Positions 1 through 7,136 of a stretch of DNA of 16,786 nt are shown in pieces. The translations under genes were made by a program, and so were the position numbers. Source of the DNA: Casp-actino8 sp039800005. Lineage in GTDB: Bacteria > Actinomycetota > Acidimicrobiia > Acidimicrobiales > Ilumatobacteraceae. Location: positions 1 through 16,786 of the forward strand of contig JBDLRN010000038.1 of assembly GCA_039800005.1 (NCBI GenBank), given 5' to 3'. Numbering within the stretch: the first letter of the stretch is position 1; every line of letters starts with the position of its first letter. The notes under the pieces are model-generated. The model was not told where the DNA came from. It was given only the letters and a program-made list of their open reading frames with translations, and made no database searches.

Positions 1-32
1 GGGCACGTGAGGACAACGGGAGAGGGGACTCG

Positions 33-1670
33 ATGCTGCACTTCGCCGACATCTTCGAGGCACACGCCGACGCGATGCCGGATGCGACCGCCATTTCGTA
101 CGGCGACCGCGATCTCAGTTGGGCCCAATTCGTCGAGACGTCGGCTCGACTGGCCTCGGCGTACGCGTCGGTCGGTATGGGTCTCGACTCCAAAGTGGGC
201 ATGTTCATGTACAACTGCCCCGAGTACCTGATCACTCAGTTGGCGGCGTTCAAATCCCGCGTCACTCCGGTGAACGTGAACTACCGCTACCTCGACGACG
301 AACTCTGGTACCTGCTCGACAACGCCGACTGCGAAGCGGTCGTGTTCCACTCGAGTCTCGGCGACCGAATCGCCCGGGTGAAGGATCGCTTGCCGAAGTT
401 GAAGCTCTTGATCGAAGTGCTCGACGGGCCGTCGGCCGGTGTTCCGGGATCGCTGTCGTGGGAACAGGTCCTGGCGTCCCACGACCCGGCGCCTCGTCAG
501 GCTCGATCGACGTCCGACGTGTACATGCTCTACACCGGTGGCACCACCGGCATGCCCAAGGGCGTGATGTACGAGACGGGTCCGTTCACCGAAGGATTCC
601 TCGGCTTCTACACCGGCCCGATGGGTCGGCCGCCGTTCACGTCAATTGACGAAGTCGTCGGCACGGCCAAGGTGGTGCATTCGGCGATGGGGCAGCCGGT
701 GTCGATTCCGGCCTGCCCGCTCATGCACGGGACCGGAGTGTGGTTGGGCGCGCTTCTTCCGCACCTGATGGCTGGCAAGTGCGTCCTCCTCGAGAGCCGC
801 TCGTTCGACGCTCACGAGATGTTCCGCGTCATCGAGAAGCATCGAGTGAGCACGCTTGTGATCGTCGGCGATGCGTTCGCGCGTCCGATGATGAACGCCC
901 TTCGCGACAAGGCGGCGTCCGGCACTCCGTACGACACCACGTCGGTCACCACCATCGTCTCCACGGGTGCGATGTTCTCGGCCGACGTGAAGGCCGGCAT
1001 CTTCGAGCACATGCCCTCGGCGGTCGTCATGGACATCCTCGGTTCGAGTGAAGGTGGCATGGGGCAGACCATGGCCACCAAGGACAACGTCAACACCACG
1101 GCCAAGTTCGGCGCGATGCCCAACACCAAGGTGTTCGCCCCCGACGACACCGAAGTCGCCCCAGGGTCCGGAGTGCTCGGGATGGTGGCCGTGAGCGGCG
1201 CCAACGTCCCCCTCGGCTACTACAAGGATCCCGAGAAATCGGCTCGTACCTTCCGCGAAGTGAACGGTGTTCGCTACAGCTTCCCGGGCGACATGGCCAC
1301 CGTCGAAGCCGACGGCACCATCACTTTGCTCGGACGCGGCTCGAATTGCATCAACACCGCCGGCGAGAAGGTGTTCCCCGAAGAGGTCGAAGAGACCGTG
1401 AAGACCCATCCGTCGATCGCTGACTGTCTCGTGTTCGGTGTGTCCGACGAGAAGTACGGCCAGCGAGTGGTGGGTGTGGCGTCGATCGCTGCTGGTGAGA
1501 ATTCGGTGTCGGGCGACGAAGTCATCGCCTACACCAAGACCAAGTTGTCGAGTTACAAGGTTCCCAAGCAGTTGGTAGTGCTCGACACCGTGCCCCGTGC
1601 ACCAAACGGCAAAGCCGACTACAAGAAGGCCAAGGCTCTCTTCGACGAGGCACTCGGAGGTGCGTCATGA
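33..1670 (+). CDS. AMP-forming acyl-CoA synthetase, FadD19-like (545 aa)
   Basis: This ANL-superfamily ligase activates a carboxylic acid to an acyl-adenylate and then to an acyl-CoA in the cytoplasm. Visible motifs are the P-loop YTGGTTGMPKG (about residues 167-177), PLMHGT (229-234), GSSEG (337-341), YSFPGD (415-420), the hinge/A8 segment beginning GRGSNCINTAGEK (434-446), and the catalytic A10 lysine K527 in PNGKADY. From memory, the NVNYRY (81-86) and GRGS-IN-GEK blocks resemble actinobacterial FadD19-type ligases that activate sterol side-chain acids; the true substrate is not known. After the P-loop it reads VMYET, where its paralogue at 3114-4736 reads VVWSH, so the two probably differ in pocket or specificity. 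The ATG start has a purine-rich ribosome site (AGAGGGG, 21-27). It is first in a three-gene operon; its stop overlaps the next start as ATGA. Confidence 0.93.
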   Translation: MLHFADIFEAHADAMPDATAISYGDRDLSWAQFVETSARLASAYASVGMGLDSKVGMFMYNCPEYLITQLAAFKSRVTPVNVNYRYLDDELWYLLDNADCEAVVFHSSLGDRIARVKDRLPKLKLLIEVLDGPSAGVPGSLSWEQVLASHDPAPRQARSTSDVYMLYTGGTTGMPKGVMYETGPFTEGFLGFYTGPMGRPPFTSIDEVVGTAKVVHSAMGQPVSIPACPLMHGTGVWLGALLPHLMAGKCVLLESRSFDAHEMFRVIEKHRVSTLVIVGDAFARPMMNALRDKAASGTPYDTTSVTTIVSTGAMFSADVKAGIFEHMPSAVVMDILGSSEGGMGQTMATKDNVNTTAKFGAMPNTKVFAPDDTEVAPGSGVLGMVAVSGANVPLGYYKDPEKSARTFREVNGVRYSFPGDMATVEADGTITLLGRGSNCINTAGEKVFPEEVEETVKTHPSIADCLVFGVSDEKYGQRVVGVASIAAGENSVSGDEVIAYTKTKLSSYKVPKQLVVLDTVPRAPNGKADYKKAKALFDEALGGAS

Positions 1671-3112
1671 CAGCTCTCGACGATTCGATCGGTCAGGCCC
1701 GCAGTTCCGGCCCGAGCGTGCAGGATCTCCTCGCCGTCGACACGCGCGATGTTCCGAGTTCCCTGCGCGATCACTCCTACGTCCCGCAGGGTGTGGTCGA
1801 CATCCCGAAGGTCCGTTACACGAGCCCCGAGTTCGCCGGGCTCGAGAACGAGTACATGTGGACGACCACCTGGCAGATGGCCTGCCACGTCGACGAACTC
1901 AAGCAGCCCGGCGATCACGTGGTGTACGACGTGGCCGACCAGTCGGTGATCGTCGTGCGCACCAAGGCCGGAGAGATCAAGGCGTACCACAACTCGTGTT
2001 TGCATCGCGGAACCAAGTTGCGCACCGACGACGGGCGAGTCGCATCGTTCCGATGCCCTTTCCACGGCTGGCGTTGGGATCTCGACGGCAACCTCGTGGA
2101 GCTCCCGGCCGAATGGGACTTCCCGCAGGTCTGGAATCAACCCGATTCGTGTCTTCCTCAGGCCCAGGTCGCCGAATGGTGCGGTTTCGTGTTCGTGAAT
2201 CTCGACCCGGACGCGGCCCCTTTCAACGAAGTGGCCAAGAAGATGGTCGAACACTTCGCACGCGATTTCGACTTGGCCGGTCGCTACAAGGCGTTCCACG
2301 CGGTGAAGGAGGTGCCGGCCAACTGGAAGGTCTGCATGGAGGCCTTCTCCGAGGGTTACCACTCGATCGCCACACATCCGCAGATTCTCGAATTCGCCGG
2401 TGATGCCAACAGCGAGTACTCCATCTGGAGCGAGTCTCCCTTCGTGACGCGCTTCGTCAACGGATTCGGGGTGCAGAGTCCGCATCTCGGTCCGTTGTCT
2501 GAGCAGCAGATCGCCGACGCGTACGTGGCGTTCTCGGCTCGATCGATGAAAGGCTCGATCGAAGTTCCCGAGGGACGTACCGCACGTGAAGTGGTCGCCG
2601 AGGTGTTCCGCTCGGTGATGGGTCCGATGTTCAAGGTCGATTTGTCGCAGGTCTCCGATTCCGAGATGCTCGACGCGCACCTGTACCACTTGTTCCCCGC
2701 CTTCGCCCCGTGGGCCGGCATCGGTCAGTCCCTCGTGTATCGCTGGCGACCCGGACCGACGCCCGACACCTGCTACATGGACGTCATTCGCATGATGCCG
2801 GTACCCGACGGTGCCGAGCGTCCCGATCCGGCTCCCGTTCAGCGCCTTCGTCTCGAGCAGTCGTGGCACGAAGCCGAAGGAATGGGTCAACTCGCCGACG
2901 TGTTCGAGCAGGACATGGCCAACTTGCCCAAGGTGCAACTCGGTCTCAAGATGACCGCGAAGCGGGCAGCGAAGGGTGTGAAGTTCGGTCTCTACCAAGA
3001 GACCCGGATGCGGCTCATCCACCGGCACATCGACGACGCGATTCGCACCGGCTTGGCAGCCGACGGGAGATCACTCGACGAACTCGATCCGTACCTCGTT
3101 CCCGAAGGCTGA
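1667..3112 (+). CDS. Rieske non-heme iron oxygenase, alpha subunit (481 aa)
   Basis: Terminal oxygenase subunit that would hydroxylate an aromatic or alicyclic substrate using O2 and electrons from a ferredoxin/reductase. The N-terminal Rieske domain has its [2Fe-2S] ligands in SCLHRG and CPFHGW (C111, H113, C130, H133). The C-terminal catalytic domain carries the mononuclear iron histidines H232 and H237 in EGYHSIATHPQ, and a likely carboxylate ligand D416 in EQDMANLPKVQLG. E229 sits where many relatives have the bridging aspartate that links the two iron centres. At 481 residues it is longer than 3-ketosteroid 9-hydroxylase KshA (about 380-390) and fits full-length ring-hydroxylating alpha subunits. 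The start ATG overlaps the upstream stop and has GGAGG at 1656-1660. No beta subunit, ferredoxin or reductase lies nearby, so it is probably an alpha-only enzyme borrowing redox partners. The substrate cannot be read from sequence. Confidence 0.93.
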   Translation: MTALDDSIGQARSSGPSVQDLLAVDTRDVPSSLRDHSYVPQGVVDIPKVRYTSPEFAGLENEYMWTTTWQMACHVDELKQPGDHVVYDVADQSVIVVRTKAGEIKAYHNSCLHRGTKLRTDDGRVASFRCPFHGWRWDLDGNLVELPAEWDFPQVWNQPDSCLPQAQVAEWCGFVFVNLDPDAAPFNEVAKKMVEHFARDFDLAGRYKAFHAVKEVPANWKVCMEAFSEGYHSIATHPQILEFAGDANSEYSIWSESPFVTRFVNGFGVQSPHLGPLSEQQIADAYVAFSARSMKGSIEVPEGRTAREVVAEVFRSVMGPMFKVDLSQVSDSEMLDAHLYHLFPAFAPWAGIGQSLVYRWRPGPTPDTCYMDVIRMMPVPDGAERPDPAPVQRLRLEQSWHEAEGMGQLADVFEQDMANLPKVQLGLKMTAKRAAKGVKFGLYQETRMRLIHRHIDDAIRTGLAADGRSLDELDPYLVPEG

Positions 3113-3113
3113 C

Positions 3114-4736
3114 GTGCTCGACGAGAGCTGGGCCACTCTCTGGGAGGCCCTCGCCGACGCGCAGCCCGATCACGTGGCGGTCGTGATCGGCGACCAGCGG
3201 CTCACGTGGTCGTCGCTCGACGATCGAGCGTCGCGGCTCGCCGCTTCGTTCGATGCGGCAGGAGTCGGCCCTGACGACAAGATCGGGCAGTTGATGTACA
3301 ACTGCCCGGAATATCTCGAGTCGGCGTACGCGGCGTTCAAGGTGCGTGCCAGCACGGTCAACGTGAACTATCGCTACAAGGCACCCGAGATCGTGCACGT
3401 GCTGTCCGATTCGGGGTCCCGGGCGTTGATCTACCACTCGGCGTTCCGCGAGGTGGTCGCCGAAGCCCGGCGGTCGCTTCCGTTGCTCGAGGTGTTGGTC
3501 GAAGTCGGCGACGACGGGGAGCCGCTGCAGGGAGCGAAGCGCTACGAAGACGTCGTGGCCGGGTTCGACCCGATGCCCCGCATCGAACGCTCCGGTGGCG
3601 ATTCGCTGCTCCTCTACACGGGCGGCACCACCGGACTTCCCAAAGGGGTGGTGTGGAGTCATCGTGGTCTCTTCGGTGCGTTGGCTTTCACCGGCTATGC
3701 CTCGCTCGGCCTCGACGTTCCCAGCACGCCGTCGGAGGTCGCGCGGGTGGCGGTCGACCTCGAATCGGCCGGTCGCGGTCCGGTGAACATGACGGCACCG
3801 CCGCTCATGCACGGCACGGCGATGTTCCTCGCCTTCTCCACTTTCGTGCTGGGTGGCACGGTCGTGTTGTTGTCGGGTCGCCGTTTCGATCCGGCCGAAC
3901 TGCTCCGACTCGTCGAGCGCGAACGCGTGTCGCAGGTGTCGATCGTGGGTGACGCCTTCGCTCGACCGATCATCGCCGAACTCGAGCGCGCCGAAGCCGA
4001 CCGACGTCCGTACGACGTGTCGTCACTCGGTCGCATCGTGTCGACCGGGGCCACGCTGTCGAGCGAGTCGAAGCGAGCCCTCATGCAGCGGGCTCCCAAC
4101 GCGGCCGTGCTCGACATGATCGGGGCGTCCGAAGGCGGACCGTTCGCCGTGGCGATGACGATGCCCGGACAGGACCCACTGGCGACGGCGAGTTTCATGG
4201 CCACGCCGGCCACCGTTCTGTTCGATGACACGACGTGGGAACAGATTCCTTTCGGATCGGGACGAGCCGGAGTGCTGGCTGCGGCCGGCCCCATGCCCGA
4301 CGGGTACTTCGGCGATTCCGTCAAGACGGCGAACACCTTCCGACTGATCGACGGCGTCCGCTACTCGGTGCCGGGCGACTACGCCCTGATCGACGCCGAC
4401 GGAACCGTTCACCTCCTCGGTCGAGGCTCGGTCTGCATCAACACGGGTGGCGAGAAGGTCTATCCCGAAGAAGTCGAAGTGGCCGCTCGCAGCCACGCCG
4501 ACGTGGTCGATTGCGTGGCGGTCGGCTTGCCCGACGATCGTTACGGCGAAATCGTCGGGTTGGTGGTCGCACGTCGATCGGGGTCGATGCTCGACGAGGC
4601 GGCGGTCGTCGAACACGTCAAGACCGCCATCGCCGATTACAAAGCGCCGCGACGAGTGGTGTTCGTCGACGAGGTGTACCGCAGTCCGTCGGGCAAGGCC
4701 GACTATCGCTGGGCGCGCGAGGTCGCTGCGCGCTGA
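3114..4736 (+). CDS. AMP-forming acyl-CoA synthetase, FadD19-like paralogue (540 aa)
   Basis: Second acyl-CoA ligase of the operon, clearly homologous along its length to the 33-1670 product: both share MYNCPEYL, VNVNYRY, PLMHGT, SIVGDAFARP-type and INT-GEKV-PEEVE blocks. Family motifs are the P-loop YTGGTTGLPKG (168-178), GASEGG (337-342), YSVPGD (417-422), the A8 hinge GRGSVCINTGGEK (436-448), and the catalytic lysine K528 in SPSGKADYRWA. The SPxGKxDYRWAK-like ending and INTGGEK block are close to what I recall of FadD19, more so than in the first ligase. It starts with GTG one base after the Rieske stop, with a weak GAAGG at 3104-3108, so translation is probably coupled. Its stop lies one base from the stop of the convergent ABM gene. 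Substrate unknown; a CoA ester of the Rieske substrate or product is a reasonable guess. Confidence 0.93.
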   Translation: MLDESWATLWEALADAQPDHVAVVIGDQRLTWSSLDDRASRLAASFDAAGVGPDDKIGQLMYNCPEYLESAYAAFKVRASTVNVNYRYKAPEIVHVLSDSGSRALIYHSAFREVVAEARRSLPLLEVLVEVGDDGEPLQGAKRYEDVVAGFDPMPRIERSGGDSLLLYTGGTTGLPKGVVWSHRGLFGALAFTGYASLGLDVPSTPSEVARVAVDLESAGRGPVNMTAPPLMHGTAMFLAFSTFVLGGTVVLLSGRRFDPAELLRLVERERVSQVSIVGDAFARPIIAELERAEADRRPYDVSSLGRIVSTGATLSSESKRALMQRAPNAAVLDMIGASEGGPFAVAMTMPGQDPLATASFMATPATVLFDDTTWEQIPFGSGRAGVLAAAGPMPDGYFGDSVKTANTFRLIDGVRYSVPGDYALIDADGTVHLLGRGSVCINTGGEKVYPEEVEVAARSHADVVDCVAVGLPDDRYGEIVGLVVARRSGSMLDEAAVVEHVKTAIADYKAPRRVVFVDEVYRSPSGKADYRWAREVAAR

Positions 4737-4737
4737 G

Positions 4738-5085
4738 TCAGTCGAACGTGGCGCGGGCCTTGAAGTCCGGCCCGTACACCGGTGCCGTGGCGTCGATGCG
4801 GTGTTTGCGACTCTCGGCCGACTTGAGTCCGAACTTGCCGAGCAGGTCGCGCATGCCGTGGTAGTTCGGATGGTCGAAGTGCGCGGCCAGGGTCGCCTCG
4901 TCCTGCCACAACTCGTACACCTGGATGAGGTCGGGCTCGATCGGGTCGGCGGCGAAGCAATAGACGAGGCAGCCTGGTTCGTCGTCACGCGTGCCCTTCT
5001 GGAACGGAATGGACGCCGCGACGGCGGCATCGCGCTGGGCCGGATCGTTGATGCGAATGGCTGCTTCGATGGCGATGAGTGCCAT
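4738..5085 (-). CDS. ABM-fold (antibiotic biosynthesis monooxygenase-like) small protein (115 aa)
   Basis: A single dimeric-alpha/beta-barrel domain resembling the ABM/quinol monooxygenase family. Typical features are the first strand ALIAIEAAIRI, EPGCLVYCF (36-44), the strand-helix block VYELWQDEATLAAHF (56-70), and HPNYHGM just after it. The length of about 100-115 residues is normal for the family. Known members include cofactor-free oxygenases acting on quinols or anthrones, heme-degrading enzymes and stress proteins, so the reaction is open. The start ATG has a good GAGGGGG ribosome site reading on the minus strand. It is monocistronic, convergent with the operon on its left (1-base gap between stops) and divergent from the dehydrogenase at 5168. 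A second, dissimilar ABM protein is at 16021-16428. Confidence 0.82.
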   Translation of the reverse strand: MALIAIEAAIRINDPAQRDAAVAASIPFQKGTRDDEPGCLVYCFAADPIEPDLIQVYELWQDEATLAAHFDHPNYHGMRDLLGKFGLKSAESRKHRIDATAPVYGPDFKARATFD

Positions 5086-5167
5086 GGTTCCCCCTCGAGT
5101 CGTGTCGAGCCGAGACTACGTCGCCGGTGACCTACGCTGAGCACTCGAACGCAAGCGGGGAGGTCGC
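5086..5167. promoter_or_regulatory. Divergent promoter region between ABM gene and dehydrogenase
   Basis: This 82-bp gap must drive both flanking genes. On the plus strand TACGCT (5133-5138) fits the TANNNT pattern of actinobacterial -10 boxes and would give a leader of roughly 25 nt with GGGGAGG at 5157-5163 before the ATG. On the minus strand TAGTCT (complement of 5113-5118) has the same pattern, about 28 bases from the ABM start. A short inverted repeat, CTCGA (5094-5098) with TCGAG (5105-5109), lies at the minus-strand leader. No convincing -35 boxes were seen; promoter calls are by eye. Confidence 0.35.
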
Positions 5168-6202
5168 ATGTTCGCAGCACTGATCACCGGTCGGTCGAGA
5201 CTCGAGATGGTGGAGTTCCCCGATCCGATACCCGCCGACGCCGGCGTGGTGGTCGACATCGCGTACTGCGGGATCTGTGGCACCGACATCCACGCCTATC
5301 AGTCCGGAACCCCGTATCACCCGGCCATCTGCGGCCACGAATGGGTCGGCATCGTGTCGGCCCGCGGTGACGGAGTCCGCGAACTGTCCGAAGGCGATCG
5401 TGTCGTGGTGGCCATCGCGCCCACCTGTGGACGATGTGCAGCCTGTCGGGCCGGACAGACCGATCATTGTCAGAGCGCGTTCATGTCGGCTCTCGGTCGT
5501 GATCCGCTCGCACCCCCTCACGGGGGTTTCGCTCCACGCATCGCGGTGTCGAAGGATCGAGTCGTGCGCGTCGACTCCCGCCTGACCGACGAACAGGCGG
5601 CTCAAGTGGAGCCGGCCACCGTGTCGTTCCACGCGGTGCGGCGCAGTCGGATCCGTCTGGGTGACGTGGCGGTGGTGCAAGGGGCCGGACCGATCGGACT
5701 CGGAACTCTTCAATGGGTGCGAGCGGCCGGCGCCGGAGTGGTCGTGGTGGTCGAGCCCAACGAGAGTCGTCGTGAGTTGGCAATCGCGCTCGGGGCTCAT
5801 CACGCGGTCGAACCAGGTGCGGCGGCCGATGCGCTCGTGAAGGAGATCACTCACGGTCTCGGTGCCGACATCGTCTACGAATGCGTGGGCCGCTCCTTCG
5901 CCGTGCAGAGTGCCGTCGACTTGGCGCGTCGCGGTGGCGCCCTGTGCCTCATCGGTCTTGCCGATCAACCGGCTCCCATCGAGACCGGAACGTGGCTGGT
6001 GAAGGAGATCGCCGTCACGTCGGCACTCGCGTACACGCGCGACGAGTTCGAGATGTCGATGAGCATGATCGCCGATGGACGATTCCGAACCGAGCCGATG
6101 CACACCTCCACCGTCGGCCTCGACGGCCTCGACGCCGCGTTGGCCGATCTGGCGAGCGGCGCTTCGGTGCAGACCAAAGTGCTCGTCGACCCGCGACGCT
6201 GA
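5168..6202 (+). CDS. Zinc-dependent medium-chain alcohol/polyol dehydrogenase (344 aa)
   Basis: NAD-linked MDR-family dehydrogenase of the threonine/butanediol/sorbitol dehydrogenase type, interconverting a secondary alcohol and a ketone. Catalytic zinc ligands are C37 in CGICGTD, the H57-E58 pair in GHEWVG, and E148 in VEPA. The structural zinc cysteines are C87, C90, C93 and C101. The Rossmann loop is GAGPIGLG (172-179); E196 at the end of the second strand predicts NAD+ rather than NADP+. The length is usual for the family and the ATG has a GGGGAGG site four bases upstream. It has its own promoter region and stands alone; its stop lies five bases from the stop of the convergent SDR. Inside the gene at 5512-5527 is a strong GC hairpin (listed separately). 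Which alcohol it oxidises is not evident. Confidence 0.92.
   Translation: MFAALITGRSRLEMVEFPDPIPADAGVVVDIAYCGICGTDIHAYQSGTPYHPAICGHEWVGIVSARGDGVRELSEGDRVVVAIAPTCGRCAACRAGQTDHCQSAFMSALGRDPLAPPHGGFAPRIAVSKDRVVRVDSRLTDEQAAQVEPATVSFHAVRRSRIRLGDVAVVQGAGPIGLGTLQWVRAAGAGVVVVVEPNESRRELAIALGAHHAVEPGAAADALVKEITHGLGADIVYECVGRSFAVQSAVDLARRGGALCLIGLADQPAPIETGTWLVKEIAVTSALAYTRDEFEMSMSMIADGRFRTEPMHTSTVGLDGLDAALADLASGASVQTKVLVDPRR
5512..5527 (+). other. Intragenic GC hairpin followed by T's
   Basis: ACCCCC, a TCAC loop, then GGGGGT forms a perfect 6-bp stem with a four-base loop, followed by TTC. It lies inside the dehydrogenase gene, in the loop segment between the structural-zinc domain and the conserved HGGF. 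It looks like a compact attenuator or pause hairpin, but the T run is only three long (including the last stem base), so termination is unproven. It may simply be a codon-level coincidence. Confidence 0.4.
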
Positions 6203-6207
6203 AAGGC

Positions 6208-7038
6208 TCAGGCCTTCTCGCGAACTCCGGCTTCGCGCAACAGGGCGGCGCTCTGCTGGTGGAAGCGGCCGTTGCCCCCGATGGCCGTCTGGCCGGCATC
6301 GACCACCAGGGTGTGTCCGGTGACGTAGCGAGATTCGTCGCTCGCGAGATACACGGCCGCGTTGGCGATGTCGACCGGAAGGCCCGGAATACCGAGCAAC
6401 GACGCGGCGGCGATGTGTTGAGTCGCGGTGTCGATTGCGGTGTGATCGCCGGTCATCACCGCCGAGGTCATCGCCGTCACCGTGTTGCCGGGTGAGATGG
6501 CGTTCACCCGGATGCCACTCGCAGCCAGTTCGGAGGCCACCGACTTGGTCAGGCCGATCACCGCATGTTTGCACGCGGTGTAGCAGTGAGGTCCGAGGCC
6601 GCCGAGGATGCCCGCAGTGCTGGAAGTGGAGACGATCGCCCCCGACGCCTGCGGAACCATGACGCGGGCGGCGTGCTTCATGCCGAGGAACACGCCGCGC
6701 ATGAGAATCGACACCGTCCGATCCCAGTGGTCGGTGTCGGTCTCGGCGATTCGTCCGACGGCCCCCACGATGCCCGCATTGTTGAACATGATGTCGAGGC
6801 GACCGAAGGACTCGACTGCGGTGTCGACGGCTCGCGCGATCGACGATTCGTCGGTCACGTCGGTGTGCGCGAAGCGGGCCACGTCGCCGAGACGTCGGGC
6901 GAGTTCGTGACCGGGCTCGTCCTGGATGTCGGCGATCACGACCCGCGCCCCCTCTTCCACGAAGCGCAGCGCGGTTCCCTCGCCGATTCCACTCGCGCCA
7001 CCGGTGATCACCGCGATCTTCCCGTCGAGTCGGGCCAT
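6208..7038 (-). CDS. Classical SDR family NAD-dependent oxidoreductase (276 aa)
   Basis: Short-chain dehydrogenase/reductase that would oxidise a secondary alcohol or reduce a ketone. Visible motifs: cofactor loop TGGASGIG (12-19), aspartate D37 after the second strand (ADIQD), which predicts NAD(H), NNAG (86-89), the serine of STSS (around 139-140), and the catalytic YxxxK pair Y153/K157. The PGNTVTAM segment (183-190) is the usual lid after the active site. A 20-residue tail follows the last core strand (VVDAGQTAIGG). The start ATG has GGGGGAA just upstream on the minus strand. The gene is divergent from the isomerase gene at 7137, sharing a gap with a perfect palindrome, and convergent with the dehydrogenase. 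The substrate is not recognisable. Confidence 0.92.
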   Translation of the reverse strand: MARLDGKIAVITGGASGIGEGTALRFVEEGARVVIADIQDEPGHELARRLGDVARFAHTDVTDESSIARAVDTAVESFGRLDIMFNNAGIVGAVGRIAETDTDHWDRTVSILMRGVFLGMKHAARVMVPQASGAIVSTSSTAGILGGLGPHCYTACKHAVIGLTKSVASELAASGIRVNAISPGNTVTAMTSAVMTGDHTAIDTATQHIAAASLLGIPGLPVDIANAAVYLASDESRYVTGHTLVVDAGQTAIGGNGRFHQQSAALLREAGVREKA

Positions 7039-7136
7039 GATTCCCCCTTCAGGTGAGCGTGGCCCGGGTTTGGGTCCACGAATACCGATCAGTGTGAAAC
7101 ACTGTCGCGGTGGCTCAAACTAATGCCCGAGAGGCG
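7039..7136. promoter_or_regulatory. Divergent promoter region between SDR and TIM-barrel gene
   Basis: This gap of about 100 bases separates two divergent genes. It contains the palindrome at 7090-7104 and, on the minus strand, GGTATTCG (complement of 7079-7086), whose TATTCG part is a possible -10 for the SDR. No clear plus-strand -10 was found. Because the palindrome abuts the possible minus-strand -10, one regulator could control both directions. Confidence 0.4.
7090..7104. promoter_or_regulatory. Candidate operator palindrome CAGTGT-GAA-ACACTG
   Basis: CAGTGT, three bases GAA, then ACACTG is a perfect 6+6 inverted repeat. Its AT-rich centre is unusual in this GC-rich window, and it sits in a divergent intergenic region where an operator is expected. 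TetR-, GntR- and MarR-type repressors bind sites of this size, but no such gene is in the window, so the regulator is unknown. The site lies 33-47 bases upstream of the preferred ATG at 7137. Confidence 0.55.

Noticed and set aside
1..32. Possible end of an upstream gene (a TGA at 8-10)
   Set aside because: Only two codons would be visible, so neither reading frame nor product can be supported.
1619..3028. Long open frame of 469 codons antisense to the Rieske gene
   Set aside because: Its composition is that of a reverse-strand shadow (His, Arg, Gly, Val rich, no motif), and the opposite strand encodes an intact Rieske oxygenase with all ligands. High GC makes long antisense frames common.
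33..4736. Steroid-degradation cluster as a firm assignment
   Set aside because: The ligases resemble FadD19, but no Ksh reductase, Hsa, Kst or ring-cleavage gene is visible, and the Rieske protein is longer than KshA.
4023..5180. 385-codon minus-strand open frame covering the ABM gene region
   Set aside because: It overlaps the second ligase antisense and the ABM gene in another frame, and its residues are compositional noise.
6203..6216. Small hairpin AAGGC-TCAG-GCCTT between the convergent dehydrogenase and SDR stops
   Set aside because: The position suits a bidirectional terminator, but the stem is only five base pairs and no T run follows, so it is not listed as a terminator.
5132..6574. 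480-codon minus-strand open frame across the dehydrogenase and into the SDR
   Set aside because: It is antisense to one motif-complete gene and runs into another in a different frame; the translation is low complexity in Arg, His and Ser and matches nothing I recognise.
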